From the NCBI GenBank assembly GCA_035631655.1, contig DASQIH010000127.1, positions 1-64,000 of the forward strand: a stretch of 64,000 nucleotides of DNA, given 5' to 3'. The DNA comes from Gp1-AA122 sp035631655 (lineage in GTDB: Bacteria > Acidobacteriota > Terriglobia > Terriglobales > Acidobacteriaceae). The notes below the pieces were generated by a model. It saw nothing but the letters and a program-made list of their open reading frames with translations, was not told where the DNA came from and searched no databases. Below are positions 35,977 to 43,304 of this stretch, one piece after another; position 1 is the first letter of the stretch; each line of letters begins with the position of its first letter. The translations under genes and the position numbers were made by a program.

Positions 35977-37329
35977 TTATCCTCGCGCTGCAATCATGAG
36001 CCCACTTGCACCGGGCAGGCGGATGTGTTGCACATCCGGAAAACCTGCTTCTCGCAGCCAGTCTGTATACTCCGGCTCGCTGTAACTTGCGCCGGCGCGC
36101 GTTCCCACCAGCATGTTAAGGGAGAACAGCGCCGCAAACCGGGGAGCCGTCTTGCTGGGCTCCAGAATGAAATCCTGAATTACTAACCGTCCCTTAGGAG
36201 CAAGTGCCTCGTAGGCTTTCTTGATTAATGCGCGATTCTCCTCCGGGGAAAACATGTGACAAATCGCGGAAAGCAGAATCAAATCGAAGTTCTTGCCAAA
36301 GGAATCGCGCAGCATATCCCCACTTCGCGTCGTGATGCGATCGCTCAGACCTGCTTTCCCAATGTATTCCTGCGTGAGCGGGAGAACATAGCCCAAGTCC
36401 AGGATCTCCGATTTCAGATCAGGAACAGCGCGGGCAAAGGCAATGGAATACGCTCCCGACCCGCCACCGAGGTCTAACATGCGATGAATCCCGCTAGTTC
36501 CCACCGCTTTGAGAACCAGTCCGGCACGTTCCTTCGCATTGCGGTCCATAGCAGCTATGAAGTCGGAACGCTCTTCATCATCGCGAACGCGCGCCTTTAG
36601 CGAAGTGCCTGCGCGCACGGCGTCGGTGAGCGTCGACCAGCGATGCCATAGGTTCGCTGTGTGCATCAGCCCGCCCCGCGCGTTGTCCGGAGAACCTTCC
36701 GCAAAGAAGCGCGCACTGCCCGCGGTATTCGAAAAAGTTCCATTGTGCTTCTCGAGGAGCTTCAGGCTGACCAAGGCATTGAGCAGCATTTCGGTCGCGC
36801 GTGGATCAGCTTCGATTTTTTCGGCCACTTGCTTTCCCGACGCGCCCTTCCCCACAGCGGTAAACACGTCCAGTTCCAGCGCCGTGAGTACGGCCCGGCT
36901 GGGCGTGAATCCACGAATCATTTCATTGAGATCGTCAGGAAGAGTGCCTGCCTGATCTCTGGCCTTCATGGCACCGCGATAACGCTCCCGGTGCTCAGTC
37001 ATCGCGGCTTTCATAGCTGGAGAGTCATTCCACACCAAGCGGGAGATGACCTTGCCCGAACGAAAATGGCGGCTGACGATCTCGGGTACGTCCTCGTTCT
37101 TCACCTTGCGATACCAGGTACCCTCGGGATACGTAATCATCACGGGACCGTCATCGCACAACCCAAGGCAACCACAGGTCGTCACCTGGACGTCGTTGTC
37201 GAGCCCCTGCGACCCGACCTCGCGTTGCAGGGCCTCGAGAACGCGAGCCGAGCCATTACAAGAACACGAGGTTACTCCTTCGGGCTTTTCCTGTGTGCAG
37301 ACGAATACATGATGACGAAACGGCTCCAT
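35977..37329 (-). CDS. Fusion of thioredoxin-like [2Fe-2S] ferredoxin and SAM-dependent O-methyltransferase
   Basis: A 450-residue two-domain protein. Residues 1-95 match the thioredoxin-like Shethna ferredoxin pattern: Cys11, Cys24, Cys54 and Cys58 (C-x12-C-x29-C-x3-C, with CGCLGLC), which ligates a [2Fe-2S] cluster. From about 125 the chain is a methyltransferase of the hydroxyindole/acetylserotonin O-methyltransferase type: a winged-helix dimerisation part (FTPSRAVLTALELDVFTAVG), then the SAM motif LDLGGGSGAYSIAFARAVP and LVIQDFILEPS. AGGAGG precedes the ATG at 37329. It is divergent from the old-yellow-enzyme gene, with a CRP/FNR-like dyad between them. Substrate unknown. Confidence 0.85.
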   Translation of the reverse strand: MEPFRHHVFVCTQEKPEGVTSCSCNGSARVLEALQREVGSQGLDNDVQVTTCGCLGLCDDGPVMITYPEGTWYRKVKNEDVPEIVSRHFRSGKVISRLVWNDSPAMKAAMTEHRERYRGAMKARDQAGTLPDDLNEMIRGFTPSRAVLTALELDVFTAVGKGASGKQVAEKIEADPRATEMLLNALVSLKLLEKHNGTFSNTAGSARFFAEGSPDNARGGLMHTANLWHRWSTLTDAVRAGTSLKARVRDDEERSDFIAAMDRNAKERAGLVLKAVGTSGIHRMLDLGGGSGAYSIAFARAVPDLKSEILDLGYVLPLTQEYIGKAGLSDRITTRSGDMLRDSFGKNFDLILLSAICHMFSPEENRALIKKAYEALAPKGRLVIQDFILEPSKTAPRFAALFSLNMLVGTRAGASYSEPEYTDWLREAGFPDVQHIRLPGASGLMIAARG

Positions 37330-37386
37330 TGCGTCCTCCTGAAGAACTGATAACAAACTATTATTTCGCGCAGCGAGGCAGCCTGC

Positions 37387-37402
37387 CGTGATTGGAGTCA
37401 CA
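37387..37402. promoter_or_regulatory. CRP/FNR-family-like dyad, site 5 (CGTGA-N6-TCACA)
   Basis: CGTGA-TTGGAG-TCACA, midway between two divergent redox genes: 65 nt upstream of the ferredoxin-methyltransferase start (37329) and 72 nt upstream of the flavin oxidoreductase start (37467). Confidence 0.55.
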
Positions 37403-37466
37403 AAGAGCCAGCAGTACGGCCCCAGACCAAATCTGTTAAAAATGGCGATGAGGCAAGGTACGACTT

Positions 37467-38615
37467 ATGGCTCACCTTTTTGATCCACTCCCGATTCGCG
37501 ATGTGGTGTTGGCCAATCGGATCGTAGTTTCCCCTATGTGCCAGTACTCCAGCGCGGATGGCTTCGCCAATGAATGGCACTTCGTTCACCTGGCCAGCCG
37601 AGCCGTGGGCGGCGCCGGCCTGGTGTTCACCGAAGCCAGCGCTGTATTGCCGGAAGCGCGCATCAGCCCGCAGGATCTGGGAATCTGGAGCGACGATCAC
37701 ATCGAGCTGTTGGCCCGTATGGTGCGCTTTATTCACGATCAAGGCAGCGTTGCCGGCATGCAATTAGCCCACGCCGGCCGAAAAGCCAGTACTCGCCGGC
37801 CGTGGGCAGGTTCCGGTACCGTTCCCGAAAACGAGGGTGGTTGGAAGAAAGTTGTTGCTCCCAGCCCCATACCGTTTGCCGAGCGATATTCGATGCCGCA
37901 GGCACTCTCGACGGAAGGCATTCAAGAGATCGTGGATGCTTTCGCGCAAGCCGCTGGTCGCGCCAGCCAGGCCGGCTTTCGTGTCATCGAGATCCACGCC
38001 GCTCATGGATATCTCATCCACGAATTTCTTTCACCGCTCAGCAACCGCCGAGATGATCGCTACGGCGGCTCGTTCGAGAACCGCACCCGCATTCTGCGCG
38101 AGATTGTCTCTGCGGTACGCTCCGTCTGGCCAGCAAGGGCTCCTCTGTTCGTCCGGATCTCGGCCACAGACTGGGTGGAGGGTGGCTGGGATATCGAACA
38201 GTCCATCGAACTCGCTCGCCAGCTCAAGCCGCTCGGCGTGGACCTGATTGATTGCTCCTCAGGGGGAAATGTGCCACACGCCAAAATTCCCATGGGTCCC
38301 GGTTATCAGACGCCCTTTGCCGAGCGAATTCGGCGGGAAGCGGGGATTTCCGCCGGTGCGGTGGGAATGATCACAGCGCCGGTGCAGGCCGATCACATCA
38401 TCGGAACCGGCCAGGCGGATGTGGTGATCTTGGCGCGCGAATTTCTGCGCGATCCGTATTGGCCGCTGCGAGCCGCGCGCGAACTAGGACGCACGACCGC
38501 CTGGCCCGCGCAGTACCTCCGAGCTGCGCCGGAGGGCTCCACCTCGCGCACTCCTGTCAATCTGGCGGAACTGGACGCGGCCTTCGAGGAGCAGCATGCC
38601 GTGCCGGAACGCTGA
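37467..38615 (+). CDS. NADH:flavin oxidoreductase, old yellow enzyme family (YqjM-like)
   Basis: A 382-residue FMN TIM-barrel ene-reductase. Conserved pieces: LANRIVVSPMCQYSS with the YqjM-type Cys (residues about 14-28), QLAHAGRKAST, EIHAAHGYLIHEFLSPLSNRRDDRYGG split over the active site, and IGTGQADVVILAREFLRDPYWPL for FMN phosphate binding. YqjM-class enzymes reduce activated C=C bonds of enones and may act in electrophile or oxidative stress. The spacing to the divergent ferredoxin-methyltransferase gene suggests shared control by the dyad between them. Confidence 0.92.
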   Translation: MAHLFDPLPIRDVVLANRIVVSPMCQYSSADGFANEWHFVHLASRAVGGAGLVFTEASAVLPEARISPQDLGIWSDDHIELLARMVRFIHDQGSVAGMQLAHAGRKASTRRPWAGSGTVPENEGGWKKVVAPSPIPFAERYSMPQALSTEGIQEIVDAFAQAAGRASQAGFRVIEIHAAHGYLIHEFLSPLSNRRDDRYGGSFENRTRILREIVSAVRSVWPARAPLFVRISATDWVEGGWDIEQSIELARQLKPLGVDLIDCSSGGNVPHAKIPMGPGYQTPFAERIRREAGISAGAVGMITAPVQADHIIGTGQADVVILAREFLRDPYWPLRAARELGRTTAWPAQYLRAAPEGSTSRTPVNLAELDAAFEEQHAVPER

Positions 38616-38643
38616 TTTCCGTTTTTGGGGAAGAAGGGATCAA

Positions 38644-38670
38644 CGGGCGCGAGCCAGGAACTCGTGCCCG
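38644..38670. terminator. Hairpin between convergent genes
   Basis: CGGGCGCGAG (38644-38653) pairs with CTCGTGCCCG (38661-38670), 10 bp with one G-T pair and a 7-nt loop. It lies between the stops of the oxidoreductase and the STAS gene. No T-tract, so terminator function is inferred from position. Confidence 0.5.
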
Positions 38671-38683
38671 GTCTGCAGAAACT

Positions 38684-39040
38684 TTACGCGGCTACGCCTT
38701 TACGAAAAGACTTCACTGCCTCTTCCACGGTATCAAACACTTCAAAGACCGTGAGCAGCTTGGTGACCTGAAGCAAGTCGCCCACCCGCTGGGTGAGAGC
38801 TGCTAACTTGATCGCACCGCCAGCGTTGCGGGCCGTGGTATAAAGCGCCACCAGCGTTCCCAGCCCGCCGCTATCGATGTAATTCACTCCGCCCAGGTTA
38901 AGCACGATGTGGTTGTTCTGCGAGATCAGGTTCTTGACGCTGTCGCGCAAGCTGGCCGATTCCTCGCCAAATACAAGGCGGCCTTCGCAGTCCATCACCA
39001 TAACTCCGTCCACGGTTCGGGTACTAAGTCTGAGTTGCAC
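38684..39040 (-). CDS. STAS-domain anti-sigma factor antagonist
   Basis: A 118-residue single-domain STAS protein of the SpoIIAA/RsbV type. The motif NYIDSGGLGTLVALYTTARN (about residues 50-70) contains the serine that partner kinases phosphorylate. Such proteins release sigma factors by binding an anti-sigma kinase when dephosphorylated. No kinase or phosphatase partner lies in this window. The GTG at 39040 has AGGAGG 6 nt upstream, which decides the start over longer upstream frames. It is divergent from dnaX. Confidence 0.88.
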   Translation of the reverse strand: MQLRLSTRTVDGVMVMDCEGRLVFGEESASLRDSVKNLISQNNHIVLNLGGVNYIDSGGLGTLVALYTTARNAGGAIKLAALTQRVGDLLQVTKLLTVFEVFDTVEEAVKSFRKGVAA

Positions 39041-39170
39041 GGGAAACCTCCTGGCGCCCGGCATTAGCCCGGGACAGCATAAAGGTAGCGCGGTTGGCGG
39101 CATCCCGCAAGGACATAAACACCGCTCAGACGGCTCAATTCGCGGATTCGGCGGCCCTCCGAGCATCACG

Positions 39171-39176
39171 TATAAT
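39171..39176 (+). promoter_or_regulatory. Putative -10 box of dnaX
   Basis: A perfect TATAAT lies 15 nt upstream of the dnaX ATG, implying a leader of about 10 nt. The -35 region (TTCGGC near 39147) is poor. Confidence 0.4.
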
Positions 39177-39191
39177 CAGATTTCACCTGCC

Positions 39192-40961
39192 ATGAGTTAC
39201 CAGGTTCTCGCGCGTAAGTACCGGCCCCAGAAGTTCTCCGAGGTCATCGGGCAGGAGCATGTCACCCAGACCTTAAAGAACGCCATTGAGCAAGGCCGCA
39301 CCGCCCACGGATATATCTTCAGCGGACATAGGGGGATCGGCAAAACCACGGTGGCGCGCATCCTGGCTATGTCCCTGAACTGCCGATCCACGGACCACCC
39401 GGTATCTGAACCCTGTGGCGTGTGCGAGTCCTGTACCGAGATTCGTGCCGGGAACGCCGTGGACGTAATTGAGATCGACGCCGCCACGAATCGCGGTATC
39501 GACGAAATTCGCGAACTGCGCGAGGCAGCCCGCTACCGGCCCGCCCGCGATCGTTTCAAGATCTATATCCTCGACGAAGCCCACCAGATCACCGACGCCG
39601 CCTTCAATGCGCTGCTGAAGACACTGGAGGAACCGCCTGGCCACGTAGTTTTCATGTTGGCGACAACCCAGCCGGAGGACATCCCACAAACGATTCGCTC
39701 GCGTTGCCAACATTTCAGCTTTCGGGCTGTGCGTTTTGAGCAGATCCTGCAGCAGCTCAAGGATATTGCGGTAAAAGAGAAGATCACAGCGGATGACGAC
39801 GCTCTAGCTTTGCTCGCCGAGGCCGGAGACGGCTCCATGCGGGACGCGCTTTCCATCATGGATCAGGCGATCGCATCCTGCGAAGGTCGTCTGACGGCTG
39901 AGTCCGTTCGCCAACTGGTGGGGGCCGCGCCCTCAGGCGTGCTCGAAGAAGTCATGCAAGGGGTCTCACGTGGTTCCGGTGAAGATATTCTGCGTCTTGT
40001 CGACAAGCTCATGAGTGAAGGCCAGAACCCGACCCATTTCGCGCGCCAGATGGTCCGCTTTCTGCGCAATGCATTAGTAGCGAAGGTTGCGGGGGTAGAG
40101 TCGTCGCTGCTGCAGATTTCCAGTGACGAGCGCACCCGTGTGGCCCGGGTTGCGGAGTTATTCGGTGAAGAGGATTTGGCTCGTCACCTGCAAATCATGC
40201 TGCGTACGCACAGTGAACTCGGATACAAGCAGGAGCAGCGATTCCATCTGGAATTGGGCCTGCTGAAGATGGCCCATGCCCAGCGACTGCTTCCGATCGA
40301 GCAATTGCTGAGCGAAGCTGGAGTGCAACCGGCTCCCCGGACCGCGGCCTCTCCGTCCGGCGCCCGTCCGATCACCGACAGAGGTCGCAGCGGCGCAGAA
40401 TCATCGAGGGCACGCTCAGGCCAGGTCTCGCCCTTTGCCGCCGATTCCGCGCGCAAGGGTAGCTCCAAGCCGGAATTATCAGCCGATTCCGCTGGCCCGC
40501 AGTTGGTGCCGGGCGTGGTAATGGGCGCGGCTGCCCCGGCTACGGCTCCGGTGAGAGAACAGTTTGCCAACGAGGCAGATCCGGAAGGGGCTCCCGACCT
40601 GCGCAGCGCCGTGCTCAACGCACTCGCTGATCACCGGATGCTGGTCGCCATGCTGGAAACCGGCGAGTGGAAGGTGGAAGGCAACGAGTTGGTCATCAAG
40701 GTTGCCGAATCGGCAACAGTAATTGACATGTCCTTGGGCGCGGATGCCCGGCGCTTAGCTATTGCGGCCGCCAGCGGTTCGTTAGGAAGGGCCATAAAAC
40801 TGAAAGTAGTTCCGGGTGGAGCGTCGCGGACGCCACCGCCCCGCGAGGCATCCAACGGCAGCGCACGAGCGCGCGCTGAGCAGGATCCAATCGTCCGGCG
40901 CATGAAAGAAAAATTTGGCGCAGAAATCAGGACAATCATCGATTATCGCGAGAAGAGGTAG
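39192..40961 (+). CDS. dnaX: DNA polymerase III subunits gamma and tau
   Basis: A 589-residue clamp-loader ATPase. Start MSYQVLARKYRPQKFSEVIG is the conserved N-terminus and sets the ATG at 39192. Walker A is SGHRGIGKTTVAR, the zinc site is CGVCESC preceded by a Cys 12 residues earlier, and Walker B is IYILDEAH. Domain III ends near residue 370; the C-terminal part is a Pro/Ala/Ser-rich linker and a tau-type tail that binds polymerase. I see no slippery A-rich heptamer inside the gene, so a frameshifted short gamma form is not evident. Operon with ybaB and recR, a widely conserved order. Confidence 0.96.
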   Translation: MSYQVLARKYRPQKFSEVIGQEHVTQTLKNAIEQGRTAHGYIFSGHRGIGKTTVARILAMSLNCRSTDHPVSEPCGVCESCTEIRAGNAVDVIEIDAATNRGIDEIRELREAARYRPARDRFKIYILDEAHQITDAAFNALLKTLEEPPGHVVFMLATTQPEDIPQTIRSRCQHFSFRAVRFEQILQQLKDIAVKEKITADDDALALLAEAGDGSMRDALSIMDQAIASCEGRLTAESVRQLVGAAPSGVLEEVMQGVSRGSGEDILRLVDKLMSEGQNPTHFARQMVRFLRNALVAKVAGVESSLLQISSDERTRVARVAELFGEEDLARHLQIMLRTHSELGYKQEQRFHLELGLLKMAHAQRLLPIEQLLSEAGVQPAPRTAASPSGARPITDRGRSGAESSRARSGQVSPFAADSARKGSSKPELSADSAGPQLVPGVVMGAAAPATAPVREQFANEADPEGAPDLRSAVLNALADHRMLVAMLETGEWKVEGNELVIKVAESATVIDMSLGADARRLAIAAASGSLGRAIKLKVVPGGASRTPPPREASNGSARARAEQDPIVRRMKEKFGAEIRTIIDYREKR

Positions 40962-40994
40962 AAAAAAGTTGGTTTCAAAGTTCCGAGGTCTTCC

Positions 40995-41300
40995 ATGGGT
41001 GGCTTCAACCTTCAAGAAATGCTGTCCCAGGCACGCAAGCAGTACGACGTGCTCCAAAAGAAAATGCAGGAGACCGTGGTCGAAGCCTCCGCCGGGGGCG
41101 GCAGCGTCACGGTGAAGATGGACGGCCGGAAGCAGCTTTTAACTATTAAGATCGACCCCGAGGTGGTGAAAGCTGGCGATCTGGAAATGCTCCAGGACTT
41201 GATCATCGCCGCCGTCAACGAGGCAGCCCGGAAGATCGACGAGGCCGTGCAGTCCACCGTAGGCGGAATGCTCGGCGGCATGGGAATCCCGGGATTGTAA
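40995..41300 (+). CDS. ybaB: YbaB/EbfC nucleoid-associated protein
   Basis: A 101-residue dimeric DNA-binding protein. The first helix (NLQEMLSQARKQYDVLQKKM) and the central strands VVEASAGGGSVTVKMDGRKQ are characteristic. It binds DNA and is commonly placed between dnaX and recR, as here. GAGG lies 6 nt before the ATG. Confidence 0.95.
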   Translation: MGGFNLQEMLSQARKQYDVLQKKMQETVVEASAGGGSVTVKMDGRKQLLTIKIDPEVVKAGDLEMLQDLIIAAVNEAARKIDEAVQSTVGGMLGGMGIPGL

Positions 41301-41309
41301 GTAACGTTT

Positions 41310-41341
41310 GTCATCCTGAGCGAAGCGAAGAATCTCTGCAT
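41310..41341 (+). repeat. Dispersed repeat, copy 1 (gtcatcctgagcgaagcgaa)
   Basis: A 30-nt sequence in the ybaB-recR gap is nearly identical to copies at 43184-43216 and, in part, 46129-46155; a related inverted piece lies at 52166-52184. Confidence 0.75.
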
Positions 41342-41391
41342 TTTTGCGTTCGCAGCTCCTCCGAGTTTGCACAGGACGAGATCAGATTGAT

Positions 41392-41991
41392 ATGAACCGT
41401 TTCGCCGAGCCGATGACCCGGCTCATCGATGAACTGAAAAAGTTGCCTGGAATCGGGAGCAAGAGCGCGCAGCGCCTAGCGTTCCACATTCTGCGCTCCA
41501 GCGATGCCGACGCCGAAGCGCTAGCGGAAGCCGTGCGGGACGTCAAGGCGAAGCTCCGCCTCTGCTCGATCTGCAACAACATCACCGACGTTGATCCCTG
41601 CACCTATTGCAGCAGTCCCACCCGCAATCAGCGCCTGGTCTGCGTAGTGGAGGAACCGACCAACATCGCAGCCATCGAGAAGACACGGCATTTCAACGGC
41701 GCCTACCACGTTTTACACGGATCCATCTCTCCGCTGCACGGCGTGGGGCCGGAGCAGCTACGCATTGCCAACCTGATCCGCCGAGTAGAGTCTGGCCAAG
41801 TCGACGAAATCATTATTGCCACTAATCCCACGGTCGAAGGCGAGGCCACGGCGGTCTACCTCTCTGGCCAACTCAAGCGTCCTGGCCTGAAGGTGACGCG
41901 TATTGCCATGGGTATCCCGGTCGGCAGCGACATCGAGTACGCCGACGAAATCACGATGCTCAAGGCCATGGAAGGCCGCCGTGAGCTGTAG
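41392..41991 (+). CDS. recR: Recombination protein RecR
   Basis: A 199-residue DNA-repair protein for RecFOR-mediated loading of RecA. The helix-hairpin-helix region is LKKLPGIGSKSAQRLAFHIL, the zinc finger is CSICNNITDVDPCTYC (residues about 57-72), and the Toprim domain holds VVEEPTNIAAIEKT and ATNPTVEGEATAVYL. Start MNRFAEPMTRLI at 41392. Third gene of dnaX-ybaB-recR. Confidence 0.96.
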   Translation: MNRFAEPMTRLIDELKKLPGIGSKSAQRLAFHILRSSDADAEALAEAVRDVKAKLRLCSICNNITDVDPCTYCSSPTRNQRLVCVVEEPTNIAAIEKTRHFNGAYHVLHGSISPLHGVGPEQLRIANLIRRVESGQVDEIIIATNPTVEGEATAVYLSGQLKRPGLKVTRIAMGIPVGSDIEYADEITMLKAMEGRREL

Positions 41992-42173
41992 CCTTTCGTA
42001 GCTCCTGTTCTTGGACCGGAAGTGTCATTACATCCTCCAAGTTGTGCAAAACTTTGATCAGTTCTGAGGAAATCGAACTTCGTGTCCCCACCCTTAATTT
42101 TGAGTGTTCAAATAACTATTATGATTTCAGTAGCTTGCCGAGATTGATGCAGACACTCCGACAAGGCTCCCGC

Positions 42174-42190
42174 TTGGCACTGATTTTGCT
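42174..42190 (+). promoter_or_regulatory. Sigma-54 (-24/-12) promoter
   Basis: TTGGCAC-TGATT-TTGCT matches the RpoN consensus (TGGCAC, 5 nt, TTGC) exactly in both invariant elements and spacing. The predicted start is near 42200. It does not precede an open reading frame. The 70 nt upstream is AT-rich, as is common for enhancer-binding-protein sites. Confidence 0.6.
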
Positions 42191-42199
42191 CTAGCAGGA

Positions 42200-42380
42200 C
42201 CCGTCTGCTTCCTCGCTGCTCTTGGATTTGAGAGCTGACGCGAGGAGGTGCACATCCGGAACCGGACCGGTCCCAACCAGGACCTGGTGCACCCTTCGGC
42301 GCCAGCTTGCGCCGCGTGAAATGTAACCGCATCTCATCTCGACGCTAAGACAACCGGGCTAACCCGCCCGGTTTTCTTTT
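42200..42380 (+). ncRNA. Candidate sigma-54-dependent small RNA
   Basis: Within the 497-nt gap between recR and dapB, a stretch of about 180 nt runs from the predicted sigma-54 start to an intrinsic terminator and has no credible reading frame. It contains consecutive hairpins: CCTCGC/GCGAGG (42211-42216, 42240-42245) enclosing GCTCT/AGAGC (42218-42222, 42231-42235); GGTGCAC/GTGCACC (42247-42253, 42287-42293) enclosing GGTCC/GGACC (42269-42273, 42280-42284); and GGCGC/GCGCC (42298-42302, 42309-42313). The dapB start is about 110 nt beyond the terminator, so a cis leader is possible but less likely. Existence as an RNA is inferred. Confidence 0.45.
42352..42380 (+). terminator. Intrinsic terminator of the candidate small RNA
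   Basis: Stem AACCGGGC (42352-42359) / GCCCGGTT (42366-42373), 6-nt loop, then TTTTCTTTT. Textbook form. Confidence 0.85.
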
Positions 42381-42488
42381 GCCCCAACGCCAACCATCGT
42401 CCGCTTGTCCTACACTTGCGTTGCATATATGGTTGCACTCTAGCTTTCTCGGCGCTCTCGGCGTGCTCGGCGGTGAATTGCTTTTGCT

Positions 42489-43169
42489 ATGAACCTCCTC
42501 CTGCTTGGCCACGGCAAAACCGGCTCCCTGGTCGCGGAAGTTGCACGCCAGCGTAAACACGAAGTCCGTGTTCTATGCACTCCAGAAAATCCCCACGCGT
42601 CAGCGCTCACCCCCGACAATTTGCGTAACACAGATGTGGTGATCGACTTCACCACTCCGCACGCCGTCTTGGAAAACATTCGGGCATGCGTTCAGGCAGC
42701 AAAGAACATGGTCGTCGGAACCACAGGCTGGTACGGCGAACTGCCCAACATCCGCGAGGCCGTGGAAAGGGGCGGAAGCGGCTTCCTCTTCGGCGCAAAT
42801 TTTTCAATTGGCGTCAACCTGTTCTTTGACGTCGCCCGCGCTTCTGCCACCGCCCTCCAGCACGGTTACTACGGCCAAATCTTCGAGCGTCATCACGTCC
42901 ACAAGAAAGACGCGCCCTCTGGCACTGCAGTGGCCATTCAGAAGGAAGTCCAACAGGCAAGCGGCTCCGAACTGGAAATCATCTCTTTCCGGGAGGGTGA
43001 TGTGGTCGGCATGCACGAGCTCGTCTATGACTCTCCTAATGACAGTATTTATCTGTGTCACGACGCCAAGTCCCGCCGCGGCTTCGCCGAAGGGGCCGTT
43101 CGTGCCGCCGAATGGCTTGCCGGTAAGAAGGGCTTCTACGATTTCAAGGACATCTGGCGCCAGCTGTAA
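42489..43169 (+). CDS. dapB: 4-hydroxy-tetrahydrodipicolinate reductase
   Basis: A 226-residue enzyme of lysine and peptidoglycan precursor synthesis. The nucleotide motif is the unusual LLLGHGKTGSLVAEVA, without the common GxxGRMG. The catalytic and substrate loop ERHHVHKKDAPSGTA (about residues 135-149) is complete. At 226 residues it is one of the short versions (E. coli 273). No Shine-Dalgarno sequence. It heads the dapB-dapA-dapD cluster, separated from dapA by 135 nt that include a dispersed repeat. Confidence 0.92.
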   Translation: MNLLLLGHGKTGSLVAEVARQRKHEVRVLCTPENPHASALTPDNLRNTDVVIDFTTPHAVLENIRACVQAAKNMVVGTTGWYGELPNIREAVERGGSGFLFGANFSIGVNLFFDVARASATALQHGYYGQIFERHHVHKKDAPSGTAVAIQKEVQQASGSELEIISFREGDVVGMHELVYDSPNDSIYLCHDAKSRRGFAEGAVRAAEWLAGKKGFYDFKDIWRQL

Positions 43170-43183
43170 TTTAATTTAGAATT

Positions 43184-43216
43184 GTCATCCTGAGCGAAGC
43201 GAAGGATCTCTGCATT
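43184..43216 (+). repeat. Dispersed repeat, copy 2 (gtcatcctgagcgaagcgaa)
   Basis: Starts GTCATCCTGAGCGAAGCGAA and ends GGATCTCTGCATT; differs from copy 1 by one base. In the dapB-dapA gap. Confidence 0.75.
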
Positions 43217-43304
43217 ACCGGGCTATTACTCTCACATCGCAGCACGCCCCAATTTCCCATCTCTGTTGTGTACAATACCGCCGTTCGCGCTATTCTCTCT
43301 TTTT

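Noticed and set aside
40955..40975. A6G slippery sequence at the end of dnaX for programmed frameshifting
   Set aside because: The A-run lies after the stop codon, so it cannot generate a gamma form.
42200..42380. 6S RNA
   Set aside because: The length (about 180 nt) fits, but the region folds as successive hairpins rather than one long rod with a central bubble, and 6S genes normally have sigma-70 promoters. Not excluded without a model search.
42200..42488. Lysine riboswitch in front of dapB
   Set aside because: Length and place would fit, but I cannot find the conserved L-box core, the terminator lies 110 nt before dapB, and the promoter is sigma-54 type. A covariance-model search would decide.
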